Shown here piece after piece: positions 1 to 10,231 of a DNA stretch of 32,008 bases. Positions within the stretch are counted from its first letter, which is position 1. The number at the start of each line of letters is the position of its first letter. Source of the DNA: Pseudomonadota bacterium. GTDB lineage: Bacteria > BMS3Abin14. The stretch is from contig QIEJ01000241.1 of assembly GCA_003228585.1 (NCBI GenBank), positions 1 to 32,008 on the forward strand, given 5' to 3'. Made by a program: the position numbers and the translations under genes. Under the pieces are notes generated by a model, which was given only the letters and a program-made list of their open reading frames with translations, did no database searches and was not told the origin of the DNA.

Positions 1-2
1 CC

Positions 3-1697
3 AATAAAGGCCTACCCTTCACAACCTCCCTCCGGCTTCTGCTCTCGTACCGGATCATGGAGCTGAGAAACCTCTTTGTCTTTGGAGGGACCAGGACCAT
101 GATGTGGGCGGCTTCCATTCTGCTGATCGGCGGTCTCTTTATCTGGCTCGATTACGTGTTCTTCTTCAAACTCATTCAGGCCATTCAGGAGAAGCTTGAG
201 TTCCTGGCTCCGTATATGCTCGGACAGCTCATCCATACTCTCTTCCTGTCCTTTTTCGGTCTGCTGGCCCTCTCGAGCATGACATCTTCAGTGTCCGGTT
301 TTTTCATGAGCCGTGAAGTCCCGTTTCTATTGACCTCCCCGGTTGATCCCAAGGCATTTCTCATACAACGATTCGGTCTGGTCTTTACTCAGAGCGTGTG
401 GATGATCATCATCTTTGGCGCGCCTCCCTTCTTTGCCTATTCGTCGCGACTGGGTCTCCGGTGGAATTTTCTTGTCGGATGGTTTCCCGTATTCCTCCTC
501 CTTGTCACTATTCCGGTGCTGCTGGGATCATCCTGCGGGATCGTCCTCATGAGGCTGCTTCCCGCTTCCAGAGTCAACCAGGCGCTGAGCTTTCTGACCC
601 TTGCCATCGGAGCCATGATCATTATCCTCTTCCGGATGAGCCGCCCGGAGCGGTTGTTCATGGATGTTCCCCAGGAGGAGGTAATGGATTTCGTTCAGGC
701 CATGTCTGTGCCTGATTTCGCATTCATGCCCACGAGTTGGGCAACCTCAGCTGTAGTCAGCCTGGGTTCTGATCAGATGGGGGGGGTTTATCTTCTTAAC
801 CTTCTTTATCTTTTAACGGCTGCTGCCGGATGCGCATTGCTGCTCTTGATGGTGTTCCGGTTGTTCTACCGGAAGGGGCTTTCCTCCCTTGATGAAGGGC
901 AGATCCGGAAGGCCGGAAAGGGCAAAGGCCTCGTCGAGTCGAGCCTTGAAAGGCTTCCTCCCTTCCTGGGCTCCTATCTGAGCAAGGATGTGCTCATCTT
1001 CGTCAGAGATCCGTCCCGCTGGACACAGCTTTTCCTCCTCGGGGCCCTGGTGGTGCTCTACGTATATAATGCCTACAGTTTTCCCCTTGGGGGTTTTTTC
1101 TACCGCAACCTGGTGGCTTTTCTCAATCTGGGCCTCACCGGCTTCGTTCTTTCCGCGCTTTGCGTGAGGTTCGTCTTCCCGTCAGTGAGCCTAGAGGGTC
1201 TGTCCATGTGGATCACCATGTCCGCACCGGTACCCATGAGGAGGTTTTTTCTGGCCAAATATATCTTCGCGGCTGTTCCACTGTGTATCATCTCTCTGAT
1301 CCTGTCGGTGACGACGAATATGGTCATGAAGGTGGACGGTGACATGATGATCCTTTTCGGCGGGGCATCGGTGGCCATGGCGCTGGCTTTGGTGGGATTG
1401 AATCTGGGGATGGGGGCCGTCTTCCCACGGTTTCATTATGAAAACGAGGCCCAGATCCCCGCCTCTCCCGGGGGCGTGGTTACCATGATCATCAGCCTTG
1501 CTTACATCGGTTTCGTGATCGTCTTCATGGCTGCACCGGTGTACCGGTTCTTCGCTTCTCCAATGGGCCTGACGGCCCTGACGAAAGGGGACGCCGTTTT
1601 CGGTCTGGCAGGAGCGTTCCTGTTGTCGGTGGCGGTGGCGGTGATCCCGGTGGGTTTCGGATTGCGGAAGATCGGACAGTGGAGTGAGAGGCGGTGA
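3..1697 (+). CDS. Putative ABC exporter permease subunit, multi-pass membrane protein (5' end truncated by window)
   Basis: Open frame continues upstream of the listed ATG at 57 to the window edge (..NKGLPFTTSLRLLLSYRIMELRNLF..); many hydrophobic TM segments; resembles the putative ABC exporter family. Confidence 0.75.
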   Translation, partial: NKGLPFTTSLRLLLSYRIMELRNLFVFGGTRTMMWAASILLIGGLFIWLDYVFFFKLIQAIQEKLEFLAPYMLGQLIHTLFLSFFGLLALSSMTSSVSGFFMSREVPFLLTSPVDPKAFLIQRFGLVFTQSVWMIIIFGAPPFFAYSSRLGLRWNFLVGWFPVFLLLVTIPVLLGSSCGIVLMRLLPASRVNQALSFLTLAIGAMIIILFRMSRPERLFMDVPQEEVMDFVQAMSVPDFAFMPTSWATSAVVSLGSDQMGGVYLLNLLYLLTAAAGCALLLLMVFRLFYRKGLSSLDEGQIRKAGKGKGLVESSLERLPPFLGSYLSKDVLIFVRDPSRWTQLFLLGALVVLYVYNAYSFPLGGFFYRNLVAFLNLGLTGFVLSALCVRFVFPSVSLEGLSMWITMSAPVPMRRFFLAKYIFAAVPLCIISLILSVTTNMVMKVDGDMMILFGGASVAMALALVGLNLGMGAVFPRFHYENEAQIPASPGGVVTMIISLAYIGFVIVFMAAPVYRFFASPMGLTALTKGDAVFGLAGAFLLSVAVAVIPVGFGLRKIGQWSERR

Positions 1698-1753
1698 CGC
1701 CGGCACGAGGGGGCGAGTGGGCGCATGGGCGAGGGGGCGACACGGGGAAAATG

Positions 1754-1880
1754 CGCAGTCATCGCGAGGACCGGCGGGACGAAGCGATCTCGGCTGGTTG
1801 AGACTGCCGCAGTCGCTTAGCTCATCGGGATTGCCGCGTCATCACACCCAAGGCGTGACTCCTCGCAATGACTGCGCTTT
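1754..1880 (+). repeat. Dispersed palindromic 'TCATTGCGAG' repeat, copy A
   Basis: GCAGTCATCGCGAGGA...TCCTCGCAATGACTGC outer arms (15/16 complementary); internal GACTGCCGCAGTC hairpin; shares blocks with copies at 11212, 14648, 21337, 21781, 25935 and 27157. Confidence 0.85.
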
Positions 1881-1883
1881 CCT

Positions 1884-1932
1884 TTGGAATGTGGAATCTG
1901 AAATCTGGAATTTTAAACGTGGGACCTTGAAA
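1884..1932 (+). repeat. Degenerate period-7 array (7 units)
   Basis: TTGGAAT GTGGAAT CTGAAAT CTGGAAT TTTAAAC GTGGGAC CTTGAAA. Confidence 0.8.
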
Positions 1933-1949
1933 ATGTCGCAGAACCGCCG

Positions 1950-2249
1950 TCAGTCTTCTTCCTGTAAACGGCGGCTTTCAGCCATAATGACCTCGTAAAT
2001 GCGAACCAGAGCATCCGCATCCATGGGGCCTTTGGCTCCGCCCGCCAGTTTCTTTCTGATCTTACCCTCCCTGGCCGGATCCTGGATGGGGATCCCCAGT
2101 TCCTTTTTGACCATCCCTGTTTCCTGGGCCAGGCCCGCCCTCTCCTGAAGCAGCTCGATGATCCTGGTATCGATCTTGTCGATGAAGGACCGGATGTTGG
2201 AAAGGCGTGGGTCCTGAGGTTCAGCTTTAGGGTTTTCCCGGTTTTTCAT
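1950..2249 (-). CDS. Chorismate mutase (AroQ class)
   Basis: IRSFIDKIDTRIIELLQERAGLAQETGMVKKELGIPIQDPAREGKI matches AroQ-type helical chorismate mutase; ATGA overlap with upstream nadB. Confidence 0.88.
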   Translation of the reverse strand: MKNRENPKAEPQDPRLSNIRSFIDKIDTRIIELLQERAGLAQETGMVKKELGIPIQDPAREGKIRKKLAGGAKGPMDADALVRIYEVIMAESRRLQEED

Positions 2250-3868
2250 CCTGTCTTCCCTTCATCTCTTCTGTTGATCACAGTGTCAAATGCCAGTTTG
2301 TCGTCTGTTTCGGGGTAGTCAAGAGTGTAGTGCAGTCCGCGGCTTTCTTTCCTGCCCATAGCACAGCGGACGATGAGTTCAGCCACGGTGACAAGATTCC
2401 TCAGCTCGATGAGTTGTCTCGTGATGCGAAAGTTCCAGTAGTACTCCTCCACCTCCCGCTGAAGAAGTTCTGTCCGGTGCAGAGCCCTCTCCAGACGCCT
2501 GTCCGACCGGACGATCCCAACGTAATTCCACAGGGTCCTGCGGATCTCGTCCCAGTTGTGCGTGATGACTACCATCTCGTCGGAATCGACAGCGTCCCCC
2601 GGGTCCCAGCCCGGAATCTCTGTGAACGGCGCGGCGGAAAGAGTTTTCCAGTCCCTCTCGAGGACTCTGGCGATACGGTCGGCCATAACCACAGCCTCGA
2701 GCAGGGAATTGCTGGCAAGTCTGTTGGCACCGTGAAGGCCGGTACAGGCCACCTCGCCGCAGGCAAATAGTGAGGGAATATTTGATCGACCGTCAAGGTC
2801 TGTTACAACCCCTCCACACTGGTAATGAGCGGCAGGAACGACTGGGAGGGGGTCCTTGGTCATGTCGAATCCGTATTCGCTGCACTTTTGGTAGATGTTG
2901 GGGAAACGATCAATGATCTTGCGGGCAGGTTCGTGGGTGATGTCCAGCAATACGTAGTCGTCACCCCTGGTTTTTAATTCGCTGTCGATGGCCCGTGCCA
3001 CGATGTCCCGCGGCGCCAGATCCTTCATGGGATGGTACTTTTCCATGAAAGCGGTTCCGTCAAGGGTCCTGAGTATGGCCCCCTCACCCCTTACCGCCTC
3101 ACTGATCAGGAATGATTTGGCTTCCGGATGAAAGAGGCAGGTAGGGTGAAACTGGATAAACTCCATGTTGGCGATGTCGGCCCCGGCACGATATCCCATG
3201 GCTATTCCGGCTCCTGTGGCCACATCCGGGTTGCTTGTGTACAGATAAGCTTTCCCCGCGCCGCCGCTGGCCAGAACTACAGCACGGGCTGACCACGGGA
3301 TGACCTCCCCTGACTGGGTGTCATGGATATAACACCCGAAGCAAATGTCATCTCCCGGTTTGTCAGGAAGGCGGGATTCGAGGGAACCTTTTGTGACAAG
3401 ATTCAATGCTGTGTGATTTTCCAGAAGCTCAATCCTGTCGGATCCGAGAACGGCCTGGAGGAGAGCCCGTTGAATCTCCCTTCCGGTCATATCCTGTGCA
3501 TGGACAATACGCCGGTGTGAATGGCCTCCCTCTCGACCCAGGGCCAGGTCGCCGCCATCAGAAAGGCTGAACTTTGCCCCGAAATCCATCAGTTCCCTGA
3601 TGGCTTTCGGACCATCACGGACGATGGATTCCACCGCATCCCGATGACACAGCCCGGCGCCTGCATCCAGGGTGTCCCGGATGTGATACTCGAAACGATC
3701 CGCGTCATCCAGTACGGTGGCGATGCCGCCCTGGGCCTGGGAGGTAGAGGTATCGTCAGCGGTTTTCTTGGTCACTACGGTGACATTGGCAAAAGATGCC
3801 ATTTCAAGGGCCGCTATCAGGCCGGCGACACCGCTGCCAATGATGAGAATATCACTCTGTCTGCTCAT
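2246..3868 (-). CDS. nadB: L-aspartate oxidase
   Basis: GSGVAGLIAALEMA FAD-binding motif, QAQGGIA, HPTCL, RGEGAILR, ALFACGEVACTGLHGANRLASNSLLEAVV; ATG at 3868 preferred over TTG at 3880. Confidence 0.95.
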   Translation of the reverse strand: MSRQSDILIIGSGVAGLIAALEMASFANVTVVTKKTADDTSTSQAQGGIATVLDDADRFEYHIRDTLDAGAGLCHRDAVESIVRDGPKAIRELMDFGAKFSLSDGGDLALGREGGHSHRRIVHAQDMTGREIQRALLQAVLGSDRIELLENHTALNLVTKGSLESRLPDKPGDDICFGCYIHDTQSGEVIPWSARAVVLASGGAGKAYLYTSNPDVATGAGIAMGYRAGADIANMEFIQFHPTCLFHPEAKSFLISEAVRGEGAILRTLDGTAFMEKYHPMKDLAPRDIVARAIDSELKTRGDDYVLLDITHEPARKIIDRFPNIYQKCSEYGFDMTKDPLPVVPAAHYQCGGVVTDLDGRSNIPSLFACGEVACTGLHGANRLASNSLLEAVVMADRIARVLERDWKTLSAAPFTEIPGWDPGDAVDSDEMVVITHNWDEIRRTLWNYVGIVRSDRRLERALHRTELLQREVEEYYWNFRITRQLIELRNLVTVAELIVRCAMGRKESRGLHYTLDYPETDDKLAFDTVINRRDEGKTG

Positions 3869-4066
3869 TATGCTGAGCAAACTAGCATATTCCCCTGTGC
3901 GGGAAAAGTGTTATAGTATCGAAACTTGCGCTTGGTTAACTCTTGCGCCCTTAAAGCCCTTTTGGTAAAGATTGATGGGCCTGCCAGAGGTGGGATCGAA
4001 GGGCTGACACCCTGCTCTGTTTGCAGGGCATCTGGAGGAAGATGTTTGTTTCTGCTTATCGGTGAG

Positions 4067-4993
4067 ATGAAGCAGTTGCCGTTCGGTCCCAGGGACATAG
4101 TTAAGGTTCACAGGGGCATGAACATGGTCAAAGTATCCGTTGGGGAACACATTTCGGAACCCTCCGAGGTCTACATAACGACCATTAAAGATGGAGAAAA
4201 ACTGTCCACCAATGTTGTTTTTTATCTGATTGAATCCAAAATCAGAACACTTTATGGTTTCAAAGGAAATCCCTACGAGTCGTCCAACAGGATCAACATT
4301 GAGACCGAGGCGAGAGAATTCGTTGAGGAGATGGGAGCCATCCTGGAGGACATCGGTTGGGAGAGCATGTCAGAGGAGGACCAGAAAGGCTGGCTTGATC
4401 AGCAGTTTCTTTTCCCGACGCAGGAAGAATTACAGGCGGATCAGCCGGTCGATGAGACCGTGAAATTGGTAGAAGCGGAGGTCGATGAAGAGGCCATCCT
4501 TCTGGACATCGAGGTGGTAGTTCCAGAGGAGGCGCCGGAGGAGGCGCCAGTTGAAGCTTCCAAAACGGGAGAACCCGCGGTAGCTGCGCAGGATGAGGTT
4601 CCTGACGATATCCCCACCGAAGAACCCGCTGAACCAGAGGATGCTGCCCAGGCAAAAAGACAAACCGGGGAATCCCTTGAAAAAGCCGACAAAAAGGTTG
4701 TTTTCGTCGAGGAAAAATTCGATGAGATGCTCAAGCAGGCTTTTCTTGTTCCCCCGGATGACACGGAGGATGATGAAGGAACCGAACGTGATGAATCAGC
4801 CGGCTCGAAGGAGGTTGAGGAAACTCCGGTCAAATCCGCAGATGACGGTTCTGTAAGAGAAGAGAGGGTCGAAGATGCCCGGGTTCAGGCGGAATCCGCT
4901 CCTGAAGGAGAAACTCCTGAGGCAGAATCGACCCGGGAAGCCCGGAAGAGATCAGATGCGGGAAAAATCCTGCGCTTTCTTTCGAAGATGTAG
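4067..4993 (+). CDS. Hypothetical protein: conserved-looking N-terminal domain plus long acidic Pro/Glu-rich C-terminal tail
   Basis: In-frame ATG at 4067 (MKQLPFGPRDIVKVHRGMNMVKVSVGEHI...); C-terminal half rich in E/V/P/A; next gene follows after 30 nt. Confidence 0.7.
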   Translation: MKQLPFGPRDIVKVHRGMNMVKVSVGEHISEPSEVYITTIKDGEKLSTNVVFYLIESKIRTLYGFKGNPYESSNRINIETEAREFVEEMGAILEDIGWESMSEEDQKGWLDQQFLFPTQEELQADQPVDETVKLVEAEVDEEAILLDIEVVVPEEAPEEAPVEASKTGEPAVAAQDEVPDDIPTEEPAEPEDAAQAKRQTGESLEKADKKVVFVEEKFDEMLKQAFLVPPDDTEDDEGTERDESAGSKEVEETPVKSADDGSVREERVEDARVQAESAPEGETPEAESTREARKRSDAGKILRFLSKM

Positions 4994-5023
4994 TTCAAAA
5001 ATATATATAGAGGAGAGACGACT

Positions 5024-5797
5024 TTGTTGCGGAATAAATGGTTTCTACGATTCATGATTGTCGGGACGTGGGCTTTTCTGCTTTCCTCGTGTACTTCCAT
5101 GAGTGAAAAAAAGGCTGAGAGCAAACAGGAAGGCGCCCTCCATTTTCAGATCGGGGTTAATTATCTTGTCAAGGGCAACATTGAGATGGCCTACTTTGAG
5201 CTTGGCAAGGCCGCGCGTCTCATGCCTAAGGACCCGGATGTTCATTTTGCCCTGGGCACCGTCCATGCCGCCAGGAAAGATTACAGCAGAGCATTGGAGG
5301 AGTACAAACTGACCATCCGTCTTGATCCGGAATACGCTGACGCATACAACAACATTGGATTTGTCTATTTTAAACTGGAGCAGTGGGACAAGGCTATTGA
5401 GTACTGCCGGAAAGCTCTGAACCAGATCAGTTATCAGACCCCGGAAAAGGCACTCACAATTATTGGCGATTCCTATTATAGAAAGGGCGATAACGCCAAA
5501 GCTATCGAAAATCTGAAACGCGCACTGGGGATCAATCCCGATGAGCCGCGCCCTGCCAACACGCTGGCCATGATCTATCTCGAAGCGGGGAATTTAGGGG
5601 CGGCCAAGGACATACTCACCGAACTCATCGGCCGGCATCCCAATTATCCAGGCGCTCACCTTAATCTGGGAATCGCCTATTACAAAGAACGTGATTTCCG
5701 TGCAGCAAAAAAGGAATTCGAGATTGTTCTTAACCTTGCGGAGAAGAACAGCGAGGACAGCCAATTGGCCAGAGGGTACCTTGACCTTATTGATTGA
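5024..5797 (+). CDS. TPR-repeat lipoprotein (PilF/PilW/Tgl-like)
   Basis: Signal peptide with lipobox LLSSC; successive TPR motifs (ALGTVHAARKDYSRALEEYKLTIRLDPEYADAYNNIGFVYF); RBS gaggagag upstream of TTG start. Confidence 0.82.
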   Translation: MLRNKWFLRFMIVGTWAFLLSSCTSMSEKKAESKQEGALHFQIGVNYLVKGNIEMAYFELGKAARLMPKDPDVHFALGTVHAARKDYSRALEEYKLTIRLDPEYADAYNNIGFVYFKLEQWDKAIEYCRKALNQISYQTPEKALTIIGDSYYRKGDNAKAIENLKRALGINPDEPRPANTLAMIYLEAGNLGAAKDILTELIGRHPNYPGAHLNLGIAYYKERDFRAAKKEFEIVLNLAEKNSEDSQLARGYLDLID

Positions 5798-5805
5798 ATT
5801 TACAT

Positions 5806-5857
5806 AGGGGGCGTTGTTGATTTGTTGGTGTCAATCAACAAATCAACAATGCCCCCT
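5806..5857. repeat. Long near-perfect hairpin (22-bp stem, 8-nt loop)
   Basis: AGGGGGCGTTGTTGATTTGTTG-gtgtcaat-CAACAAATCAACAATGCCCCCT; single G:T mismatch; no T-tract after it. Confidence 0.93.
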
Positions 5858-5876
5858 CATCGGACCGGTGGTAGAG

Positions 5877-6590
5877 ATGAGCCAGGAGTTGGGCGATTAC
5901 ATCCGGAGACTCAGGGAGGAGTCGGGGGTCAGCCGAAAAGATCTGGCCGAAACGACCAGGATAAGGCTCCGATATATTGAGGCACTCGAGGAAGGCCATA
6001 TTGATGATCTGCCTGGGGTTGCCTTTGTCCGAGGCTTCATTCGTACCATTTTTTCCGAGTTGGGTGAGAACCCGGACAGAGCCCTTTACCTGGTTGAGGA
6101 TTATTATCACGAGGAAGAACCTGACGAGCTTGAAACAGTTCCTGTATCACGAAGGATCTTTCTCCCCCTGGCGGTGGCCACCGCCGTTCTTGTTATTCTT
6201 CTTGCCGGAAGCCTTTTTCTCCGCAAGTGCGGCACTCGAAAAGGCGAGGAGCCTTCACCCGATGAAATAGCGGGAAAAGCCGCCTCGAACACCTTTTCAA
6301 ATGAGGCCGGCATACAGACCATCGGTGAACTGGAGGGCCTCGAGGACCTGAATCTCATCATACAGGCCATCGACAAAACATGGCTGAGAATTAAAACCGA
6401 CAGTTCGGATTCATGGGAAACGACAATGAGACCTGGAGACGAAGTCCGGCTGCGGGCATCTGATCGGATCAATCTCCTGATTGGGAACGCTGGCGGCATC
6501 CTGTTCGATCTCAACGGGAAACAGTTCGGACCTCCCGGTTCCAAGGGACAGGTTTTATCGAACTATGTGATTACGAGGGATAATCTCTGA
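5877..6590 (+). CDS. RodZ-like helix-turn-helix membrane protein with C-terminal DUF4115-type domain
   Basis: [39 protein letters not shown]_25-like start, single [23 protein letters not shown]-terminal beta-rich domain ([41 protein letters not shown]). Confidence 0.85.
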   Translation: MSQELGDYIRRLREESGVSRKDLAETTRIRLRYIEALEEGHIDDLPGVAFVRGFIRTIFSELGENPDRALYLVEDYYHEEEPDELETVPVSRRIFLPLAVATAVLVILLAGSLFLRKCGTRKGEEPSPDEIAGKAASNTFSNEAGIQTIGELEGLEDLNLIIQAIDKTWLRIKTDSSDSWETTMRPGDEVRLRASDRINLLIGNAGGILFDLNGKQFGPPGSKGQVLSNYVITRDNL

Positions 6591-6642
6591 TTTTTCTCCA
6601 CCACGCCGGTTTTTTATTAGAAGGTGGGAGAGAAAAATCAGA
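6586..6642. repeat. Long inverted repeat spanning the rodZ-like stop codon
   Basis: TCTGATTTTTCTC-CACC ... GGTG-GGAGAGAAAAATCAGA; 13-bp perfect outer stem. Confidence 0.85.
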
Positions 6643-6657
6643 AATGTAAGGAACGAT

Positions 6658-8682
6658 ATGTCACTGGATAAGCTGCGAAATATAGGCGTCATCGCCCACA
6701 TCGATGCGGGAAAGACCACAACCACCGAACGGATTCTTTACTATACCGGAAAAATCCACAGGATGGGTGAGGTGGACGATGGATCGACCCAGATGGATTG
6801 GATGACCCAGGAGCAGGAGAGGGGTATAACAATTACCTCCGCAGCGACGACCTGCCGGTGGGGACAGCACGTCATTAACATCATAGACACTCCGGGTCAT
6901 GTGGATTTCACGGCAGAGGTGGAAAGATCCCTGCGGGTCCTTGACAGTGCTGTCGTGGTTTTTTGCGCCGTTTCAGGAGTCCAGCCACAGTCCGAAAAGG
7001 TGTGGAGGCAGGCCGACAAATACAAAGTGCCAAGGATTGTATTTATTAATAAAATAGATAGGTTGGGAGCAGACCCTCATAAAGTACTTGAAGATATCAG
7101 GAGTACTCTTGACGCAAAGCCGCTTCCTCTCCAGATGCCCGTTGGCGTGGAGTCACACTTTCGGGGAATCGTGGATCTTGTAACCATGAAATTCGTGACA
7201 TGGGATGATGATGAGGGCGAGACTCCACTTGTATCGCCTGTCCCGGAGGCGCTTGTCAAGGATGCCGCGCAGTGGAGAGACTCCTTAATGGAGGTCCTCG
7301 CCGAAGTGGACGAGGAGGTTATGGATCTGTATCTCGAAGGTGACGCTGTCCCCGGGGATCTCGCGATGAGCGCCATTCGAAAGGGTACTCTCGGGAGGGA
7401 TTTTTATCCTGTTCTGTACGGTTCTGCACTGAAGAAGAGAGGTGTACAACCGCTCCTGGATGCCATTGTGGATTACCTCCCTTCACCTATGGATCTGCCT
7501 CCGGTGTTTGGGTCCCGGGATGGAGAGAGTTTGACAAGGGCTCCCGATCCGGATGGCCCTTTCAGCGCTCTCATGTTCAAGACCATGGCGTTCTCCGGTC
7601 GTCCCAACCTTTTCTACCTGCGTGTGTATTCAGGCCGGTGTTCTCTGGGGGCAAAGATGCTGAACACCAGATCAGGGAAGGTTGAACGCGCCATGAAGAT
7701 CCTCAGGATGCACGCCAACAGGCGCGAGGAGATACGGGAGATGACGGTAGGGGACATCGTGGCACTGGTTGGACTTAAGGACGCAAGGACTGGCGACACT
7801 CTTTGTGATCCCGCCAACCCCGTCAACCTTGAGGAACTGTCCTTCCCGGAACCGGTTATCTTCATTGCCATTGAACCGAAGAGCACAAAGGATCAGGACA
7901 AAATGCTGGACGTTCTTTCAGTACTGGCGGATGAGGATCCGACCTTTGGTGTCCGAATAGACGATGAGACCGGGCAGATTATTCTGAGCGGGATGGGTGA
8001 ACTTCATCTGGAGGTCCTGGTCGATCGTCTGTTCAAGGATTTCAAGGTCCAGGGCCGGGTAGGGAAACCACAGGTATCGTACCGGGAGACGGTGACAAGG
8101 ACGGTAACTGCAGAGGAGAGGTTCGCCAGGGAGATTGCGGGCAAGGACCATGAAGCGTCGGTTACCCTGAGCGTCGATCCGTTGCCTGATGGGGGGGCAG
8201 TGCGGTACGTTGATAAATGTCCCGACGGGAAGATACCGGAGGAGTACCGCCGTTATATAGAGCAGTGTGTCTACGAGGCCGCGTCCAGCGGCGCAAAGGC
8301 CGGTTATCCGGTCATTGACATCCAGGTTACCCTCCTTGACGGCGATTACCATCCGGACAGATCCAGCGAGACGGCCTACAAGGCAGCTGCGATGGGGGCT
8401 CTGCATAAATGTCTCCTGGACGGGAATCCGATTCTCCTTGAACCGATCATGGCGGTGGAGGTTGAAACGCCGGAAGACTTCACCGGGGATGTTATGAGCA
8501 GCCTCAACGTCAGGAGGGCGACCATAGAGGGCGTTCAGAAACAGGGCCAGCTGGAGGTAATCAGCACCAAGGTCCCGTTAAAGGAGATGTTTGGCTACAC
8601 AACCTCTCTTCGATCGGTTACCCAGGGGAGGGGGACTTTCTCCATGGAGCTTTCGCAGTACCGTCAGGTGGAGGACAAATGA
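6658..8682 (+). CDS. fusA: Elongation factor G (stand-alone paralog, not in a str operon here)
   Basis: [60 protein letters not shown]; full EF-G domain layout. Confidence 0.92.
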   Translation: MSLDKLRNIGVIAHIDAGKTTTTERILYYTGKIHRMGEVDDGSTQMDWMTQEQERGITITSAATTCRWGQHVINIIDTPGHVDFTAEVERSLRVLDSAVVVFCAVSGVQPQSEKVWRQADKYKVPRIVFINKIDRLGADPHKVLEDIRSTLDAKPLPLQMPVGVESHFRGIVDLVTMKFVTWDDDEGETPLVSPVPEALVKDAAQWRDSLMEVLAEVDEEVMDLYLEGDAVPGDLAMSAIRKGTLGRDFYPVLYGSALKKRGVQPLLDAIVDYLPSPMDLPPVFGSRDGESLTRAPDPDGPFSALMFKTMAFSGRPNLFYLRVYSGRCSLGAKMLNTRSGKVERAMKILRMHANRREEIREMTVGDIVALVGLKDARTGDTLCDPANPVNLEELSFPEPVIFIAIEPKSTKDQDKMLDVLSVLADEDPTFGVRIDDETGQIILSGMGELHLEVLVDRLFKDFKVQGRVGKPQVSYRETVTRTVTAEERFAREIAGKDHEASVTLSVDPLPDGGAVRYVDKCPDGKIPEEYRRYIEQCVYEAASSGAKAGYPVIDIQVTLLDGDYHPDRSSETAYKAAAMGALHKCLLDGNPILLEPIMAVEVETPEDFTGDVMSSLNVRRATIEGVQKQGQLEVISTKVPLKEMFGYTTSLRSVTQGRGTFSMELSQYRQVEDK

Positions 8683-9506
8683 GCCGTATTGTTGTCTTGA
8701 CCGATATGGACGGAACCCTGCTGGATCATGACAGCTACAGCTTCAGAAGGGCGCTCCCCGCGCTGGATCTTCTCATCAGACGGAATATTCCAGTGGTGCC
8801 TGTCACCAGCAAGACGTCGGCCGAGATGACCCGGTGGATGAAGCATCTGTACCTTAAAGGACCTTTCATCTGTGAAAACGGTTGTGGAATCGTTATCCCC
8901 AGCGACTATTTTTCGGTGGAAGTGAAGGGGTGCAGGAAGGAGGGAGATGTCCTGAAACTGTCCCTCGGATCCGGGATTACTCAGATTAGAGAGGCACTCG
9001 GGGAAATTGCCCTCGAACTTGGAGTAAATTTACGGGGATACGGGAACATGAGTTCCGATGAGATATCAAGTGTTACCGGGCTCAAGGGCGAGGAACTGAT
9101 TTCCAGTATTCAACGGGAACACGATGAACCTTTTCTGATGGACGGGGACTGCGATTTTGACACACTCAGGTCTGCTGCCGGCAAGCGTGGGTTAACGGTC
9201 CTGCGTGGAGATCGCTTTTACCACCTTGTCAACCACTGCGACAAGGGCAAGGCTTCCACGATCCTCCTGGATCTCTACCGGCAGGAATATGGGAAAATCA
9301 GGGTGATCGGACTCGGTGACAGTCACAACGATCTGGATTTTCTCAAGGTTGTGGACATACCGTTTGTCGTACAGCGTCCGGATGGCACCTATGATCCCCT
9401 GATCCCCGAGGAAGCAGCCCAGAGGATTCCCGGAATCGGTCCGAACGGTTGGCGGATCGCCATTGAGAGGTTTTTAGCCGGGGAAGTCAAAGGATTCGAA
9501 CAGTGA
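8679..9506 (+). CDS. HAD-IIB phosphatase, mannosyl-3-phosphoglycerate phosphatase-like
   Basis: [18 protein letters not shown] motif [28 protein letters not shown] motif IV; ATGA overlap with the EF-G gene. Confidence 0.82.
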   Translation: MSRIVVLTDMDGTLLDHDSYSFRRALPALDLLIRRNIPVVPVTSKTSAEMTRWMKHLYLKGPFICENGCGIVIPSDYFSVEVKGCRKEGDVLKLSLGSGITQIREALGEIALELGVNLRGYGNMSSDEISSVTGLKGEELISSIQREHDEPFLMDGDCDFDTLRSAAGKRGLTVLRGDRFYHLVNHCDKGKASTILLDLYRQEYGKIRVIGLGDSHNDLDFLKVVDIPFVVQRPDGTYDPLIPEEAAQRIPGIGPNGWRIAIERFLAGEVKGFEQ

Positions 9507-10231
9507 AAACTCGTAAGGGAATCAAATTAAACTCTAACAGGAAGCCCGATTTGGAGAGGCTTGAGGCGAGCCTGAGGTACCATTTCAGTGATCAAAAGCT
9601 CCTCAAAGAAGCCCTGACACATCCGTCTGCTGTAAAAGAGGGCAAGTCAGCAGGGCCGGACAACCAGAGGCTCGAGTTCCTCGGAGATGCTGTCATACAG
9701 CTCGTCGTCTCCCATATGTTGATGATCAAATTTCCTGAAAGGGATGAGGGATCATTGAGTTTCATGAGAGCGGATGTCGTTCGAAAAGAGAACCTGGCCG
9801 AACTGGCACACGGGATAGATCTCCTGGAACATGTTGTCATTGGCTCGAGCCTGGAGTCGGCTGAACCGGTAGCCTTTGAATCGGTTGCTGCAGACGCTCT
9901 GGAAGCTGTCCTCGGGGCCGTGTTCCTGGATGGAGGATGGCAGGGGGCCATGGATGTAACAGGACGCATTTTTGTCAGGCTTCCCGAACCTGACGAAAAC
10001 CTCAAGGGATGCAAATCCGCTCTGCAGGAGATTATCCAGGGCCGCTTTAATGGGGAGGTACCGACCTATATCATCGAGGAAAACCTCCAGGCAGGGTCTG
10101 AGGAAAGATTCAGAGCGCGCGTTTATCACGGGAATAGACTGTTGGGTTCAGGTTTGGGACGCAGCAAGAAAAAAGCTGAAGAATCAGCAGCATCCGAGGC
10201 AGTAAGGGAAATGGCGGGAAAGGGAAAATGA
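9503..10231 (+). CDS. rnc: Ribonuclease III
   Basis: NQRLEFLGDAVIQLVVS signature, DALEAVLGAVFLDGGW, C-terminal dsRBD GSGLGRSKKKAEESAASEA; GTGA overlap with previous gene. Confidence 0.95.
   Translation: MKTRKGIKLNSNRKPDLERLEASLRYHFSDQKLLKEALTHPSAVKEGKSAGPDNQRLEFLGDAVIQLVVSHMLMIKFPERDEGSLSFMRADVVRKENLAELAHGIDLLEHVVIGSSLESAEPVAFESVAADALEAVLGAVFLDGGWQGAMDVTGRIFVRLPEPDENLKGCKSALQEIIQGRFNGEVPTYIIEENLQAGSEERFRARVYHGNRLLGSGLGRSKKKAEESAASEAVREMAGKGK

Noticed and set aside
1191-1706. Long antisense ORFs (here and opposite glyS, smc, dgt, fusA)
   Set aside because: Overlap well-identified genes, have compositionally biased translations and lack recognisable domains; expected in GC-rich coding DNA.
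3926-4066. Upstream extension of the acidic hypothetical ORF
   Set aside because: The sequence before ATG 4067 reads like divergent intergenic DNA with nadB; MKQLPFG... is the more plausible start.
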